Assembly: GCA_002402905.1 (NCBI GenBank) | Contig: DHGT01000062.1 | Coordinates: 37,825-45,127 of the forward strand | Length of the DNA: 7,303 nucleotides | Direction of reading: 5' to 3' | From: Desulfatitalea sp. UBA4791 | GTDB taxonomy: Bacteria; Desulfobacterota; Desulfobacteria; Desulfobacterales; Desulfosarcinaceae | In this document: positions 1 to 5,813 of the stretch, piece after piece | How the letters are laid out: each line of letters starts with the position of its first letter | Position numbering within the stretch: position 1 is the stretch's first letter | Translations under genes and position numbers: made by a program | Notes under the pieces: generated by a model | Told to the model about the DNA's origin: nothing | The model's input: only the letters and a program-made list of their open reading frames with translations | Databases searched by the model: none

Positions 1-1
1 G

Positions 2-31
2 TTGCATTCATGGGACCTCATGTTTTATAAA
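2..31 (+). promoter_or_regulatory. putative sigma70-type promoter of surE
   Basis: A TATAAA box at 26-31 lies 18 nt after TTGCAT (2-7), in a short AT-rich patch of an otherwise GC-rich window. Transcription would begin near position 38. That leaves a leader of about 60 nt before the GTG start at 98, but almost none before the ATG at 44, which favours the GTG start. The -35 match is weak (about 3 of 6 positions), so the call rests mostly on the -10 box. Confidence 0.4.
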
Positions 32-97
32 GAATATTAGTGGATGCGGCGTTCCATCGCCGTTTCCTTTTTTGAGCAACCCGGGAACGGACTGACA

Positions 98-784
98 GTG
101 CGAATCGTTCTAACCAATGACGACGGCTACGGCGAACCAGGGCTGGAAACCCTGAGCGACGTGATCCGGCCCATGGGCCGGCCCACGGTCGTAGCGCCTT
201 CCGCCCCCCAATCCGGTCTGGGACACCAGGTCAACATGAAAACGCCGATCCGGGTGACCCGGGGCCGGCGCGAGGGGCATTACGTGGTTCACGGGGCGCC
301 GGCCGATTGCACCCGTCTGGCCCTGAAGGCCCTGGTACCGGATGCGGACTGGGTCCTGGCCGGCATCAATCCCGGGGCCAACCTGGGATCGGACGTCTAC
401 CAGTCCGGCACCATCGCCGCGGTCCGCGAAGCCGCCATTCTGGGCGTCAGAGCCATCGCCGTCTCCCAGTACATCGCACCCGGCTGGGCCGTGGACTGGC
501 CGGCGGCCGCCCGCCAACTGGCCGAAATCCTGCCCATGGTCATGGGCGAACCGCTGAGGCGGGGGCAGTTCTGGAACATCAACCTGCCCAGCCCCATTAC
601 CATGGATTCCCCGGTCGCGCACGGCTGCGGCCCGCTGGACAAAAACCCGCACAAGTACCGTTACCGCCAGGCGGGAGATGCCTACCACTACGAAGGCGTC
701 ATCCACGACCGGCCGCGAACACCGGGCAGCGACGTGGATATCTGTTTCGGCGGCCGGATTTCGATCACACGCATGGAGATATGA
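98..784 (+). CDS. surE: 5'/3'-nucleotidase SurE
   Basis: SurE is a metal-dependent phosphatase that removes phosphate from nucleoside 5'- and 3'-monophosphates and, in some homologues, from short polyphosphate. It is a cytosolic stationary-phase or housekeeping enzyme. From the GTG at 98 the 228-residue protein opens with MRIVLTNDDGYG. The metal and catalytic residues fall at the family positions known from Thermotoga SurE: D8-D9, S39 (in APSAPQSGLG) and N95 (in AGINPGANLG). The next motif is DVYQSGTIAAVREA. An upstream ATG at 44 is in frame but would add 18 residues that are not SurE-like, has no clear Shine-Dalgarno, and lies almost on the predicted transcription start. GTG at 98 has GGGA about 11 nt upstream and restores family numbering, so it is preferred. 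The length is slightly below the usual 245-265 residues, with a short C-terminus. It is probably co-transcribed with the Nudix gene 3 nt downstream. Confidence 0.95.
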   Translation: MRIVLTNDDGYGEPGLETLSDVIRPMGRPTVVAPSAPQSGLGHQVNMKTPIRVTRGRREGHYVVHGAPADCTRLALKALVPDADWVLAGINPGANLGSDVYQSGTIAAVREAAILGVRAIAVSQYIAPGWAVDWPAAARQLAEILPMVMGEPLRRGQFWNINLPSPITMDSPVAHGCGPLDKNPHKYRYRQAGDAYHYEGVIHDRPRTPGSDVDICFGGRISITRMEI

Positions 785-787
785 CCG

Positions 788-1372
788 ATGAATTTCTGCC
801 CCCACTGTGGCGCCCCGCTGGTGCTTCAAATCCCCGAAGGCGACGACCGTCCGAGATACCGCTGCAGTGCCTGCGGCCGCGTTCATTATGAAAATCCCAA
901 GGTCGTGGTGGGCTGCATCCCCCTGTGGGCGGACAAGATCCTGCTTTGCCGGCGAAACATCGAACCGCAGAAGGGATTGTGGACATTGCCGGCCGGCTAC
1001 CTGGAAAACGGCGAAACGGTCAAGGAAGGGGCCATTCGTGAAACCCTGGAGGAGTCCGGGGCCGTGGTCAATTCACTGCACACCTATCTGCTCCTCGATA
1101 TCGTTCACATTTGTCAAATCTACTTGATGTTTCTGGGGCAATTAGAATCCCCCAACTTCCATCCCACCCACGAAAGCTCGGAGGTGGCCCTGTTCGCCGA
1201 AAAGGATGTGCCCTGGGACGCCGTCGCTTTCCGCGCCATCGAAAAGACGCTGCGATGCTACTTCCTGGACCGTGCCGAAGGCCGTTTCCCTTTCCGCAAC
1301 CGGCAAATCCCTCGCAGTTCCCACGACGCATCCTACGCCAAATACGATACCGACCCAACGGGTCGGCGCTAA
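788..1372 (+). CDS. zinc-ribbon Nudix hydrolase (NUDT23-like nucleotide-sugar/FAD pyrophosphatase type)
   Basis: This is a Nudix hydrolase of 194 residues, expected to cleave a nucleoside diphosphate linked to another moiety, with Mg2+ bound by the Nudix helix. Residues 4-29 form a small zinc ribbon (C4-x2-C7 and C26-x2-C29). It is followed by RVHYENPKVVVGC, the signature of the Nudix_N_2 type that also occurs in plant NUDT23 FAD/ADP-ribose pyrophosphatases. The Nudix box is complete at 70-92: G70, E76, R84-E85, E88-E89, G91. After it comes ESSEVALF (129-136) with VPWDAVAF (141-148), also typical of this subgroup. The start has GGAG at 775-778, inside the end of surE, and the 3-nt gap to the surE stop points to translational coupling. 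The true substrate cannot be read from the sequence; ADP-ribose, FAD or NADH are candidates. The last codons overlap, on the opposite strand, a hairpin proposed as a SECIS for the convergent selenoprotein gene. Confidence 0.9.
   Translation: MNFCPHCGAPLVLQIPEGDDRPRYRCSACGRVHYENPKVVVGCIPLWADKILLCRRNIEPQKGLWTLPAGYLENGETVKEGAIRETLEESGAVVNSLHTYLLLDIVHICQIYLMFLGQLESPNFHPTHESSEVALFAEKDVPWDAVAFRAIEKTLRCYFLDRAEGRFPFRNRQIPRSSHDASYAKYDTDPTGRR
1350..1366 (-). promoter_or_regulatory. second SECIS-like hairpin, for the C-terminal UGA
   Basis: Downstream of the apparent stop TGA (1378-1380), CCGACCC pairs perfectly with GGGUCGG around a 3-nt loop, GUU. The loop begins 19 nt after the UGA and its first base is G, which matches the bacterial SECIS pattern in spacing and loop. 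It lies beyond the TAG at 1369-1371, so the element would be in the 3' untranslated part of the selenoprotein mRNA and antisense to codons 188-193 of the Nudix gene. Neither strand has a T-run after the stem, so it does not look like an intrinsic terminator. Confidence 0.5.
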
Positions 1373-1584
1373 ACCCCTCAGGTACGGCCGCCGAAACCGA
1401 CGGTCACATCCCCGCCCTGCACGATGACCGGCACCTTGCGCTGCCCCTTGGAGAGCTTGAGCATCTCTTCCATCTTGCCGGAATCCAGCTTTACATCGAC
1501 ATAGTCGTGATCCTTGAACGCCTCACGGGCTTGAGACGTGTGGGGTCACCCGGCCTTTCCGTAAATGACGACCTTTTGCGCCAT
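1369..1584 (-). CDS. glutaredoxin-like selenoprotein (Uxx-star type), probably with two Sec residues
   Basis: No conventional ORF exists here because codon 13 is TGA (1546-1548). With that codon read as Sec, the frame runs on as a compact thioredoxin/glutaredoxin-like protein. It starts MAQKVVIYGKAG-U-PHTSQA (beta strand, active-site loop, helix), continues through an acidic middle, then RKVPVIVQGG, where VP fits the cis-proline of thioredoxin folds, and ends GFGGRT. The start ATG at 1584 has a near-perfect Shine-Dalgarno, AGGAGGT (1590-1596), 5 nt away. A SECIS-like hairpin follows the UGA at 1518-1539. The next in-frame stop is TGA at 1378-1380, giving 68 residues. Reading it too as Sec adds U-G-V before TAG (1369-1371), giving 71 residues, and a second SECIS-like hairpin follows it. 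From memory, NCBI has a family named Uxx-star glutaredoxin-like (seleno)protein, which fits this ending; I could not check it. Likely a thiol or peroxide redox protein, with unknown substrate. It lies 85 nt downstream of the DUF309 gene and is convergent with the Nudix gene. Single-Sec ending at 1378 is the alternative. Confidence 0.85.
1518..1539 (-). promoter_or_regulatory. bacterial SECIS-like hairpin for Sec codon 13
   Basis: In the mRNA of the selenoprotein gene, ACGUCUCA pairs with UGAGGCGU (8 bp, one G-U) around the 6-nt loop AGCCCG. The stem begins 7 nt after the UGA at 1546-1548, and the loop begins 15 nt after it, with G as the second loop base. Known bacterial SECIS elements are stem-loops just downstream of the UGA with a G in the first two loop positions, bound by SelB. 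The fit is seen in the sequence; function is inferred. Confidence 0.7.
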
Positions 1585-1629
1585 GTTCCACCTCCTGATG
1601 TTGGATTTGGTTTTCGTATTGCTCAGCGT

Positions 1630-1666
1630 CCATCCAGAAAAAGGCCAATTGGCCATTTGTGGATGG
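1630..1666 (-). terminator. nested hairpin between DUF309 and selenoprotein genes (weak terminator or attenuator)
   Basis: Outer arms CCATCCA (1660-1666 on the - strand) and TGGATGG (1630-1636) pair over 7 bp. Inside them AAA/TTT and GGCC/GGCC pair around an AATT loop, giving one 37-nt imperfect hairpin that begins 3 nt after the DUF309 stop. The inner GGCC-AATT-GGCC stem is followed by TTTTT on the - strand, so it could terminate or attenuate transcription into the selenoprotein gene. The core stem is only 4 bp, so strength is uncertain; mRNA processing or protection is another possible role. Confidence 0.4.
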
Positions 1667-1669
1667 TCA

Positions 1670-2224
1670 CTACTTAACCCGAGTCGATGGGGCCACGTCA
1701 AGCTGCAACCGCGTCGGCACCTCAGGCAAATCGTGCAGGTCCTGGATCAATTGATCCAGGTTGACGAGGTAGCCCAATGCCTCGGCGCCGGCCCGCAGAT
1801 TCTGCCGGGCTTTTTCCGCCAGGCCGCGGGCCGCATCGGGTTTGCCGCGAAAGTAATGGACAAAGGCCCCGGCAGCCTGGATCCACCCCTTCAGAGCGGT
1901 GTGTTCGGGCTCCCTGGCCTTTGGCCAGATGGTCTCCAGCAGTTCGTGCAGTTCGAACAGCAGGCCGGCGTTCCACAAGAGAACCGCCTGGTGTCTGGGG
2001 TCGGTGTAACCGCTCTTGTCGATGTCGTCGAGCGTCCTGAAATAGGCCGCCTGACGCTCTTTCAAGTAGTTGTCATAGACCGGCGCCAGATCCTGGGCCT
2101 GCCATCGGCCGACCTCCAGGGCCAGGGCGTCCGGGTTTTCCCCGGTCAACTGGGCGACGAAAGCCGTGGAGAGGCAGTTGCGCAGATCCCGCGCGAGACG
2201 GTCGCCGAACGGATCAAAGTCCAT
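1670..2224 (-). CDS. DUF309 domain-containing protein
   Basis: A soluble, mostly helical protein of 184 residues and unknown function. Its core carries the DUF309 signature: LWNAGLLFELHELLETIW at about 83-100, with the conserved F-x-x-H-E-x-x-E-x-x-W pattern (H93, E94, E97, W100). This is followed by LKGWIQAAGAFVHYFRG at about 111-127, the second conserved helix, and a C-terminal helical tail. The His/Glu pattern could be a metal or catalytic site, but no activity is established for the family as far as I know. The frame is open 39 nt further upstream, but ATG at 2224 has AAGGAGT (2231-2237) 6 nt before it and removes a non-conserved leader, so it is chosen. It lies 35 nt after the flippase-ligase chimera and 85 nt before the selenoprotein gene, all on the same strand, so co-transcription is likely. 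Confidence 0.85.
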   Translation of the reverse strand: MDFDPFGDRLARDLRNCLSTAFVAQLTGENPDALALEVGRWQAQDLAPVYDNYLKERQAAYFRTLDDIDKSGYTDPRHQAVLLWNAGLLFELHELLETIWPKAREPEHTALKGWIQAAGAFVHYFRGKPDAARGLAEKARQNLRAGAEALGYLVNLDQLIQDLHDLPEVPTRLQLDVAPSTRVK

Positions 2225-2259
2225 CTGAGTACTCCTTCGATTGATCTTGCAAGGGACGA

Positions 2260-3462
2260 TCACAGCCCCATTTTTTTGAGCTGATGCTTTAAAATCTTGC
2301 CGGTGGGATTTCGCGGAAAGGCGTCCATGAAATCCACCCGTTCTGGGATTTTGTATTTGGCCAGCTTGTCCTGGAGATAGACACGCACATCGTCGGCGCT
2401 CATGCTGCCCGGCTCCTTGACGAACAGCGGCACCGACAATGGATAATCATACAACCACATGGCGAATCGACCAACGATGAGGGAGAGGGCCACGGTGACC
2501 GGATATTGCAGCAGGCTGAGCCGCTCCACGCTGCGCCGCCATCCGCCGCTGCCATCACGACAAAAGAGGGGAAAAAGATAGGTGAGCACAATGGCCAGCA
2601 GGGCGCTGACGATGCCGAAGGTGGCCATGAAGTGCGCCTGGTACAAGCCCACGCTCTCCGGACCGAGGCGCTTGTGGAGGATGATGCGGTCCAGGCTGTA
2701 GGTCGACAGGGTCACCAGGCCGGTGAGCAGCATGAACCCGCCGTGACGCAAGATGGGTTTGATGTGGGTCAGCACCGCGCCCAGGCGGACGGCCCTGGCC
2801 ATGAAGCCGGCTGCACCCAGGCCGGCCAGCGCATAGGCGGCCCAGAAGGCGGTGAGCACGGGGAAAAGGCCGGCGCGATCTCCCCAGACCAGGACAAGCA
2901 CAACGACCAGGAGACTCACGGAGAGGATCATCTCTACGGCCAGGTAGGTCCGCCACGCCTGGAACGCCTGGGCGATCTGCCGGGCCAGCACCCACCAGGC
3001 GTAGAGCAACGTGGTGGCGATGGTCCAGTGCACGAGACGCAGGTCGAGGCTCAACCAGATGACCAGGTAGCGGCGCAGGACGATCAATATACCGCACACC
3101 AGAACACACAGGACGAGCGAAACGATCAACAGGGAATTGAGGGCGGCCAGACGGGCCTTGGGTTCGGTTTCCTGGGCGGCGATGCGGGTGAAGGCCAATC
3201 CCCAGCCGCCGACAATGGGAACGGCGAAATAGCCGGCAAGCAGCAGCACTACGGTCAGCTGGCCGTAACCGGCCGGCCCCAGGACCCGTCCCACGAAAAC
3301 CTGGGCGCCCGCCGAAACGAGTTTGACAGCCACCATGCCGATGCCGAAGAACAGGAATCGCTCGATATGCCCCAACACCGCCTCCGGAGCAGGTTCACGA
3401 AAAACCATATGCCACAGGTGGGATAGGGTCTGGCGGACCGCGCGGGTGATCGAGTGGGGCAT
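2260..3462 (-). CDS. chimeric ORF: truncated polysaccharide flippase fused to the C-terminal tail of an AMP-forming acyl-CoA synthetase
   Basis: The 400-residue frame has two unrelated parts. Residues 1 to about 340 are an oligosaccharide flippase (Wzx/MATE-like, inner membrane). GRVLGPAGYGQLTVVLLLAG (58-77) and SLDRIILHKRLGPESVGLY (256-274) are typical, and about 9-10 hydrophobic helices can be seen (about 36-60, 66-90, 108-128, 145-160, 176-193, 199-221, 240-260, 277-300, 320-337). Such proteins normally have 12-14 helices and more than 420 residues, so the end is missing. Residues about 345-400 are the C-terminal lid of an AMP-forming ligase: VKEPGSMSADDV, KLAKYKIP, then FPRNPTGKILK with the A10-motif lysine at K389. 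The ATP-binding core that should precede it is absent, so ligase activity is not expected. The join lies near 2419-2451. The start at 3462 has only a weak, distant AAGGCGG; it lies 56 nt after the asparagine synthase gene. It is probably a remnant of two genes of a glycan or acyl-conjugate cluster joined by deletion; misassembly is the alternative. Confidence 0.8.
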   Translation of the reverse strand: MPHSITRAVRQTLSHLWHMVFREPAPEAVLGHIERFLFFGIGMVAVKLVSAGAQVFVGRVLGPAGYGQLTVVLLLAGYFAVPIVGGWGLAFTRIAAQETEPKARLAALNSLLIVSLVLCVLVCGILIVLRRYLVIWLSLDLRLVHWTIATTLLYAWWVLARQIAQAFQAWRTYLAVEMILSVSLLVVVLVLVWGDRAGLFPVLTAFWAAYALAGLGAAGFMARAVRLGAVLTHIKPILRHGGFMLLTGLVTLSTYSLDRIILHKRLGPESVGLYQAHFMATFGIVSALLAIVLTYLFPLFCRDGSGGWRRSVERLSLLQYPVTVALSLIVGRFAMWLYDYPLSVPLFVKEPGSMSADDVRVYLQDKLAKYKIPERVDFMDAFPRNPTGKILKHQLKKMGL

Positions 3463-3518
3463 CGGTGTCGAAAGCCGCCTTTCTTACGGCCTGATGGTCC
3501 GCAAAGCGCCGCCGCGCA

Positions 3519-5507
3519 TCATATCCCGGCCTGTCGTTCGATCAGGGTGTGGGCCAGGGGTTCGTCCGGGTAGCTCGGAAAATGGCGGATGAAGTGATGA
3601 TCGAGCAGTTGGGTCGACAAGATGGCCACCAGGGCCATATTCTCCCGCTCGCTGGCCAGGCGCCCCTCCTGCTGCCGACACTTGGCCGTCAGGCGCTGGA
3701 CTTTTTGCGAATCAAAATACCCGGCCGCCTTGATGCCGTTTTCCGACAGCAGGTCGGAGACGTACTCGGGCGGATCGTCGCCCATGAAACACCGGCTGAT
3801 GGGCGCGCGATAGGGCTGCTTGGCCCGGTCGATGAGTTCGGTTGGCACCTGCTGCCGGGCGATCTGCTTGAGCAAGTACTTCTCGGTCAAGCCGTTGAGA
3901 CGCAGCTTGGTTGGCATGCGGGCGGCCAGTTCGACCACGCGGTGGTCGAGAAACGGAAAGCGGCCCTCCACCGAGTGGGCCATGGCCATGCGGTCGCCCT
4001 GAGAGGAGAGCAGGTAGTTGGACAGAAACAACGTGCTTTCCAGGTATTGGGCCTTGGATAGCGGCGACCAGCGATCGAAACCTTCGGGCAGGCGGTCGGT
4101 GATGCGCGCCACGAAGGCGGAGAGCTCTTTTGCCTCTTCGGGCAGCCGGCCGGGCATGAAAAAACCTTTCAACTGGCTGGTGTTGAGCCAGCGCACCATG
4201 TGGGAATAGACCGGAGACCCCACGTCGGTCAGGTTCTTTTTGAAGAATCCGAAGAGAAAGGCGTTGGGTTGGCCGGTGTCGGCGTTGAAAATGTAAGGAT
4301 AGAGCTTGCGGAGCAGATGGGGCCGGCAGGCCGAATCCGGGTGGCGCGCCCAGAAGCGGCGGATCTTGGCCTCCTTGAAAATGTTGTAGCCGCCGAAAAT
4401 CTCGTCGGCCCCTTCACCAGTGAGCACCACCTTGAAGTCGCTCTGCCGCACAAGCCCGGCGAGCATCATCAGCGGCGCCGGCGCGGTACGGATCATGGGA
4501 ACTTCGGCATGCCACACCACATGGGGAAACAGCTGGCCGATATCCCGATCCGAACACTGGATGGCATGATGCCGGGTCTGAATGGCCGACAGGGCGGTCT
4601 GCTGAAAGCGCGATTCATCGAAGCGGGTGTCGGCGAACTGCACCGAAAAGGTGTTGAGCATGTTGTTGAAGTTGTTGCGCACCAGGGTGCTGATATAGGT
4701 GGAATCGATCCCGCCGCTCAGGTAGGCGCCCACCGGCACGTCGGCCCGCAGGCGGATGCGGGCCGCGTCAAGCAGCAGCGCCTTCATCTCTTCGGCCCAC
4801 TCCGCCTCGGGACGCGCATCGGGATGGGCATCGTCAAACCGCAACTGCCAGTAGCGCCGGATCTTCAGGCCGTCGGCATCGAACAGGGCCAGATGGCCCG
4901 GCGGCAACTGATACACCTCGTCGAAAGCGGTGAGGGGATCCACCGGGGTCCAACAGGTGAAGACGTCCGACAGGGTCTGGGAGTCGAGACGGCGCGGGGT
5001 ACGGGCATCGGCCAACAACGCCTTGATTTCCGAGGCGAATATCAGCCGGTCGCCCTGCTGGTGGTAAAACAGCGGCCGGATGCCCATGCGATCGCGCCCG
5101 AGCAGCAAGGTTTGGCGGCGCTGGTCCCACAGGGCGATGGCAAACTGGCCGTTGAGATGGGTAAAAAGATCGGCGCCGTACGCTTCGTAGAGATGGACGA
5201 TGGTTTCCGTGTCGCTCTGGGTGTAGAAGTGGTGACCCTTTTTGACCAGCTCTGCGCGCAGCTCGGGGTAGTTGAAGATCTCGCCGTTGAAGATCACCCA
5301 GGCGGAGCGATCCTCGTTATGGATCGGCTGGTACCCGCCGCTCAGGTCGATGATGCTCAGGCGCGCATGCCCCAGGCCGATATTGTCGGCCAGGTAGAGC
5401 CCGGTGGCATCCGGCCCCCGATGGGACATGGTGCGCAGCATGCGATCGAGCAGGGGCACCTGATCTTCGTGCACTTTCAAATTGACGATGCCGGCAATGC
5501 CACACAT
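3519..5507 (-). CDS. asnB: asparagine synthase (glutamine-hydrolysing) family amidotransferase
   Basis: A cytosolic two-domain enzyme of 662 residues that releases ammonia from glutamine and uses ATP to amidate a carboxylate. The N-terminal Ntn glutaminase (about 1-210) has the nucleophile Cys2 after Met removal (MCGIAGI), R49 in GHARLSIIDL, NGEIFN (74-79) and D99 in SDTE. The synthetase domain has the PP-loop LSGGIDST (263-270), LTGEGADEIFGGY (362-374) and HSVEGRFPFLDHR near 525. All key residues are intact. It is about 100 residues longer than E. coli AsnB (554) and has a C-terminal extension, as in AsnB-like enzymes of exopolysaccharide, exosortase or acyl-conjugate clusters. The adjacent flippase and ligase remnants suggest a modification role rather than bulk asparagine supply; this is an inference. 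ATG at 5507 has GAGG (5514-5517) 6 nt upstream. A promoter is proposed at 5559-5586, making it the first gene of the downstream - strand unit. Confidence 0.9.
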   Translation of the reverse strand: MCGIAGIVNLKVHEDQVPLLDRMLRTMSHRGPDATGLYLADNIGLGHARLSIIDLSGGYQPIHNEDRSAWVIFNGEIFNYPELRAELVKKGHHFYTQSDTETIVHLYEAYGADLFTHLNGQFAIALWDQRRQTLLLGRDRMGIRPLFYHQQGDRLIFASEIKALLADARTPRRLDSQTLSDVFTCWTPVDPLTAFDEVYQLPPGHLALFDADGLKIRRYWQLRFDDAHPDARPEAEWAEEMKALLLDAARIRLRADVPVGAYLSGGIDSTYISTLVRNNFNNMLNTFSVQFADTRFDESRFQQTALSAIQTRHHAIQCSDRDIGQLFPHVVWHAEVPMIRTAPAPLMMLAGLVRQSDFKVVLTGEGADEIFGGYNIFKEAKIRRFWARHPDSACRPHLLRKLYPYIFNADTGQPNAFLFGFFKKNLTDVGSPVYSHMVRWLNTSQLKGFFMPGRLPEEAKELSAFVARITDRLPEGFDRWSPLSKAQYLESTLFLSNYLLSSQGDRMAMAHSVEGRFPFLDHRVVELAARMPTKLRLNGLTEKYLLKQIARQQVPTELIDRAKQPYRAPISRCFMGDDPPEYVSDLLSENGIKAAGYFDSQKVQRLTAKCRQQEGRLASERENMALVAILSTQLLDHHFIRHFPSYPDEPLAHTLIERQAGI

Positions 5508-5733
5508 GAATCACCTCTGGACGATGTCGATCACAACCACCATTTGAGTCACAATTACAGGGTAAGGTGCCATTTTTCCCAGTCAAACGCAACATGGGAA
5601 TGGGAAGAACAGGGATTCCAACTGCATGCTATTCATCACACCCGGCATGGGAGGGGCAGGCGGCCGATGCCAAACGCCAAGCGGTCAAGTGTCGCTAAAA
5701 TGCACGGCGGGCGGACCAGAAGCCCCTCCCCCT
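5508..5733. other. intergenic region upstream of asnB
   Basis: Between the glnA terminator and the asnB start I see no supportable gene: short open frames here lack Shine-Dalgarno sites and family motifs. The half nearest asnB is AT-richer than the surroundings and holds the promoter proposed at 5559-5586. The 5'-leader of asnB would be about 45-50 nt. I see no riboswitch-like conserved structure, tRNA or repeat array in it. Confidence 0.5.
5559..5586 (-). promoter_or_regulatory. putative sigma70-type promoter for asnB
   Basis: On the - strand TTGACT (5581-5586) is followed after 16 nt by TACCCT (5559-5564), with an A-rich stretch in the spacer. The -35 is 5 of 6 and the -10 only 3 of 6, but it keeps the key first TA and last T. 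It lies in the only AT-rich part of the gap and about 50 nt upstream of the asnB ATG. A TGGCAC at the same place recalls the -24 element of sigma54, but the GC at -12 is absent. Confidence 0.4.
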
Positions 5734-5772
5734 GAAGAGAAAGGCCGGGCCGGCACGATGCCGGGCCCGGCC
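5734..5772 (-). terminator. intrinsic terminator of glnA
   Basis: On the - strand, GGCCGGGCCCGGC (5760-5772) pairs with GCCGGCCCGGCC (5743-5754), about 12 bp, all G-C, with one bulged base and a 5-nt loop. The stem is followed directly by TTTCTCTTC. It begins about 40 nt after the glnA stop, so it separates glnA transcription from asnB. The U-tract is interrupted, but the stem is very strong. Confidence 0.8.
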
Positions 5773-5813
5773 AGGAAAAGCACGGGTGCCCACCGAAATT
5801 TTCGGCGGCGGTA

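Noticed and set aside
44..97. Longer surE start at ATG 44
   Set aside because: It adds 18 residues not seen in SurE, lacks a Shine-Dalgarno, nearly coincides with the predicted transcription start, and shifts D8/D9/S39/N95 away from family numbering.
1350..1366. 7-bp hairpin as a bidirectional intrinsic terminator between convergent genes
   Set aside because: Neither strand has a T-run after the stem, and it lies inside the Nudix coding sequence; the SECIS reading explains its loop and spacing better.
1546..1548. TGA at codon 13 as a nonsense mutation making a pseudogene
   Set aside because: The frame on both sides is intact, the Shine-Dalgarno is perfect, the UGA falls exactly at the redox position, and a SECIS-like hairpin follows. 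A decayed gene would not be expected to keep all of these.
1111..1677. 188-codon + strand frame spanning the Nudix 3' end and the selenoprotein region
   Set aside because: It overlaps the Nudix gene in another frame and is antisense to the selenoprotein; its translation is low-complexity Arg/Pro/His-rich with no domain signal and no Shine-Dalgarno.
5554..5574. sigma54 promoter upstream of asnB (TGGCAC on the - strand)
   Set aside because: The -24 half matches, but the required GC at -12 is absent at the right spacing (CTGTA one base off instead of TTGCA).
4200..5735. 511-codon open frame on the + strand opposite asnB
   Set aside because: It is antisense to an AsnB-type gene with all motifs intact, has no recognisable family motif, and long antisense frames are expected in GC-rich codon-biased DNA. 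The same applies to the antisense frames over glnA (5841-6623), the flippase (2506-3426), DUF309 (1565-2284) and surE (110-886).
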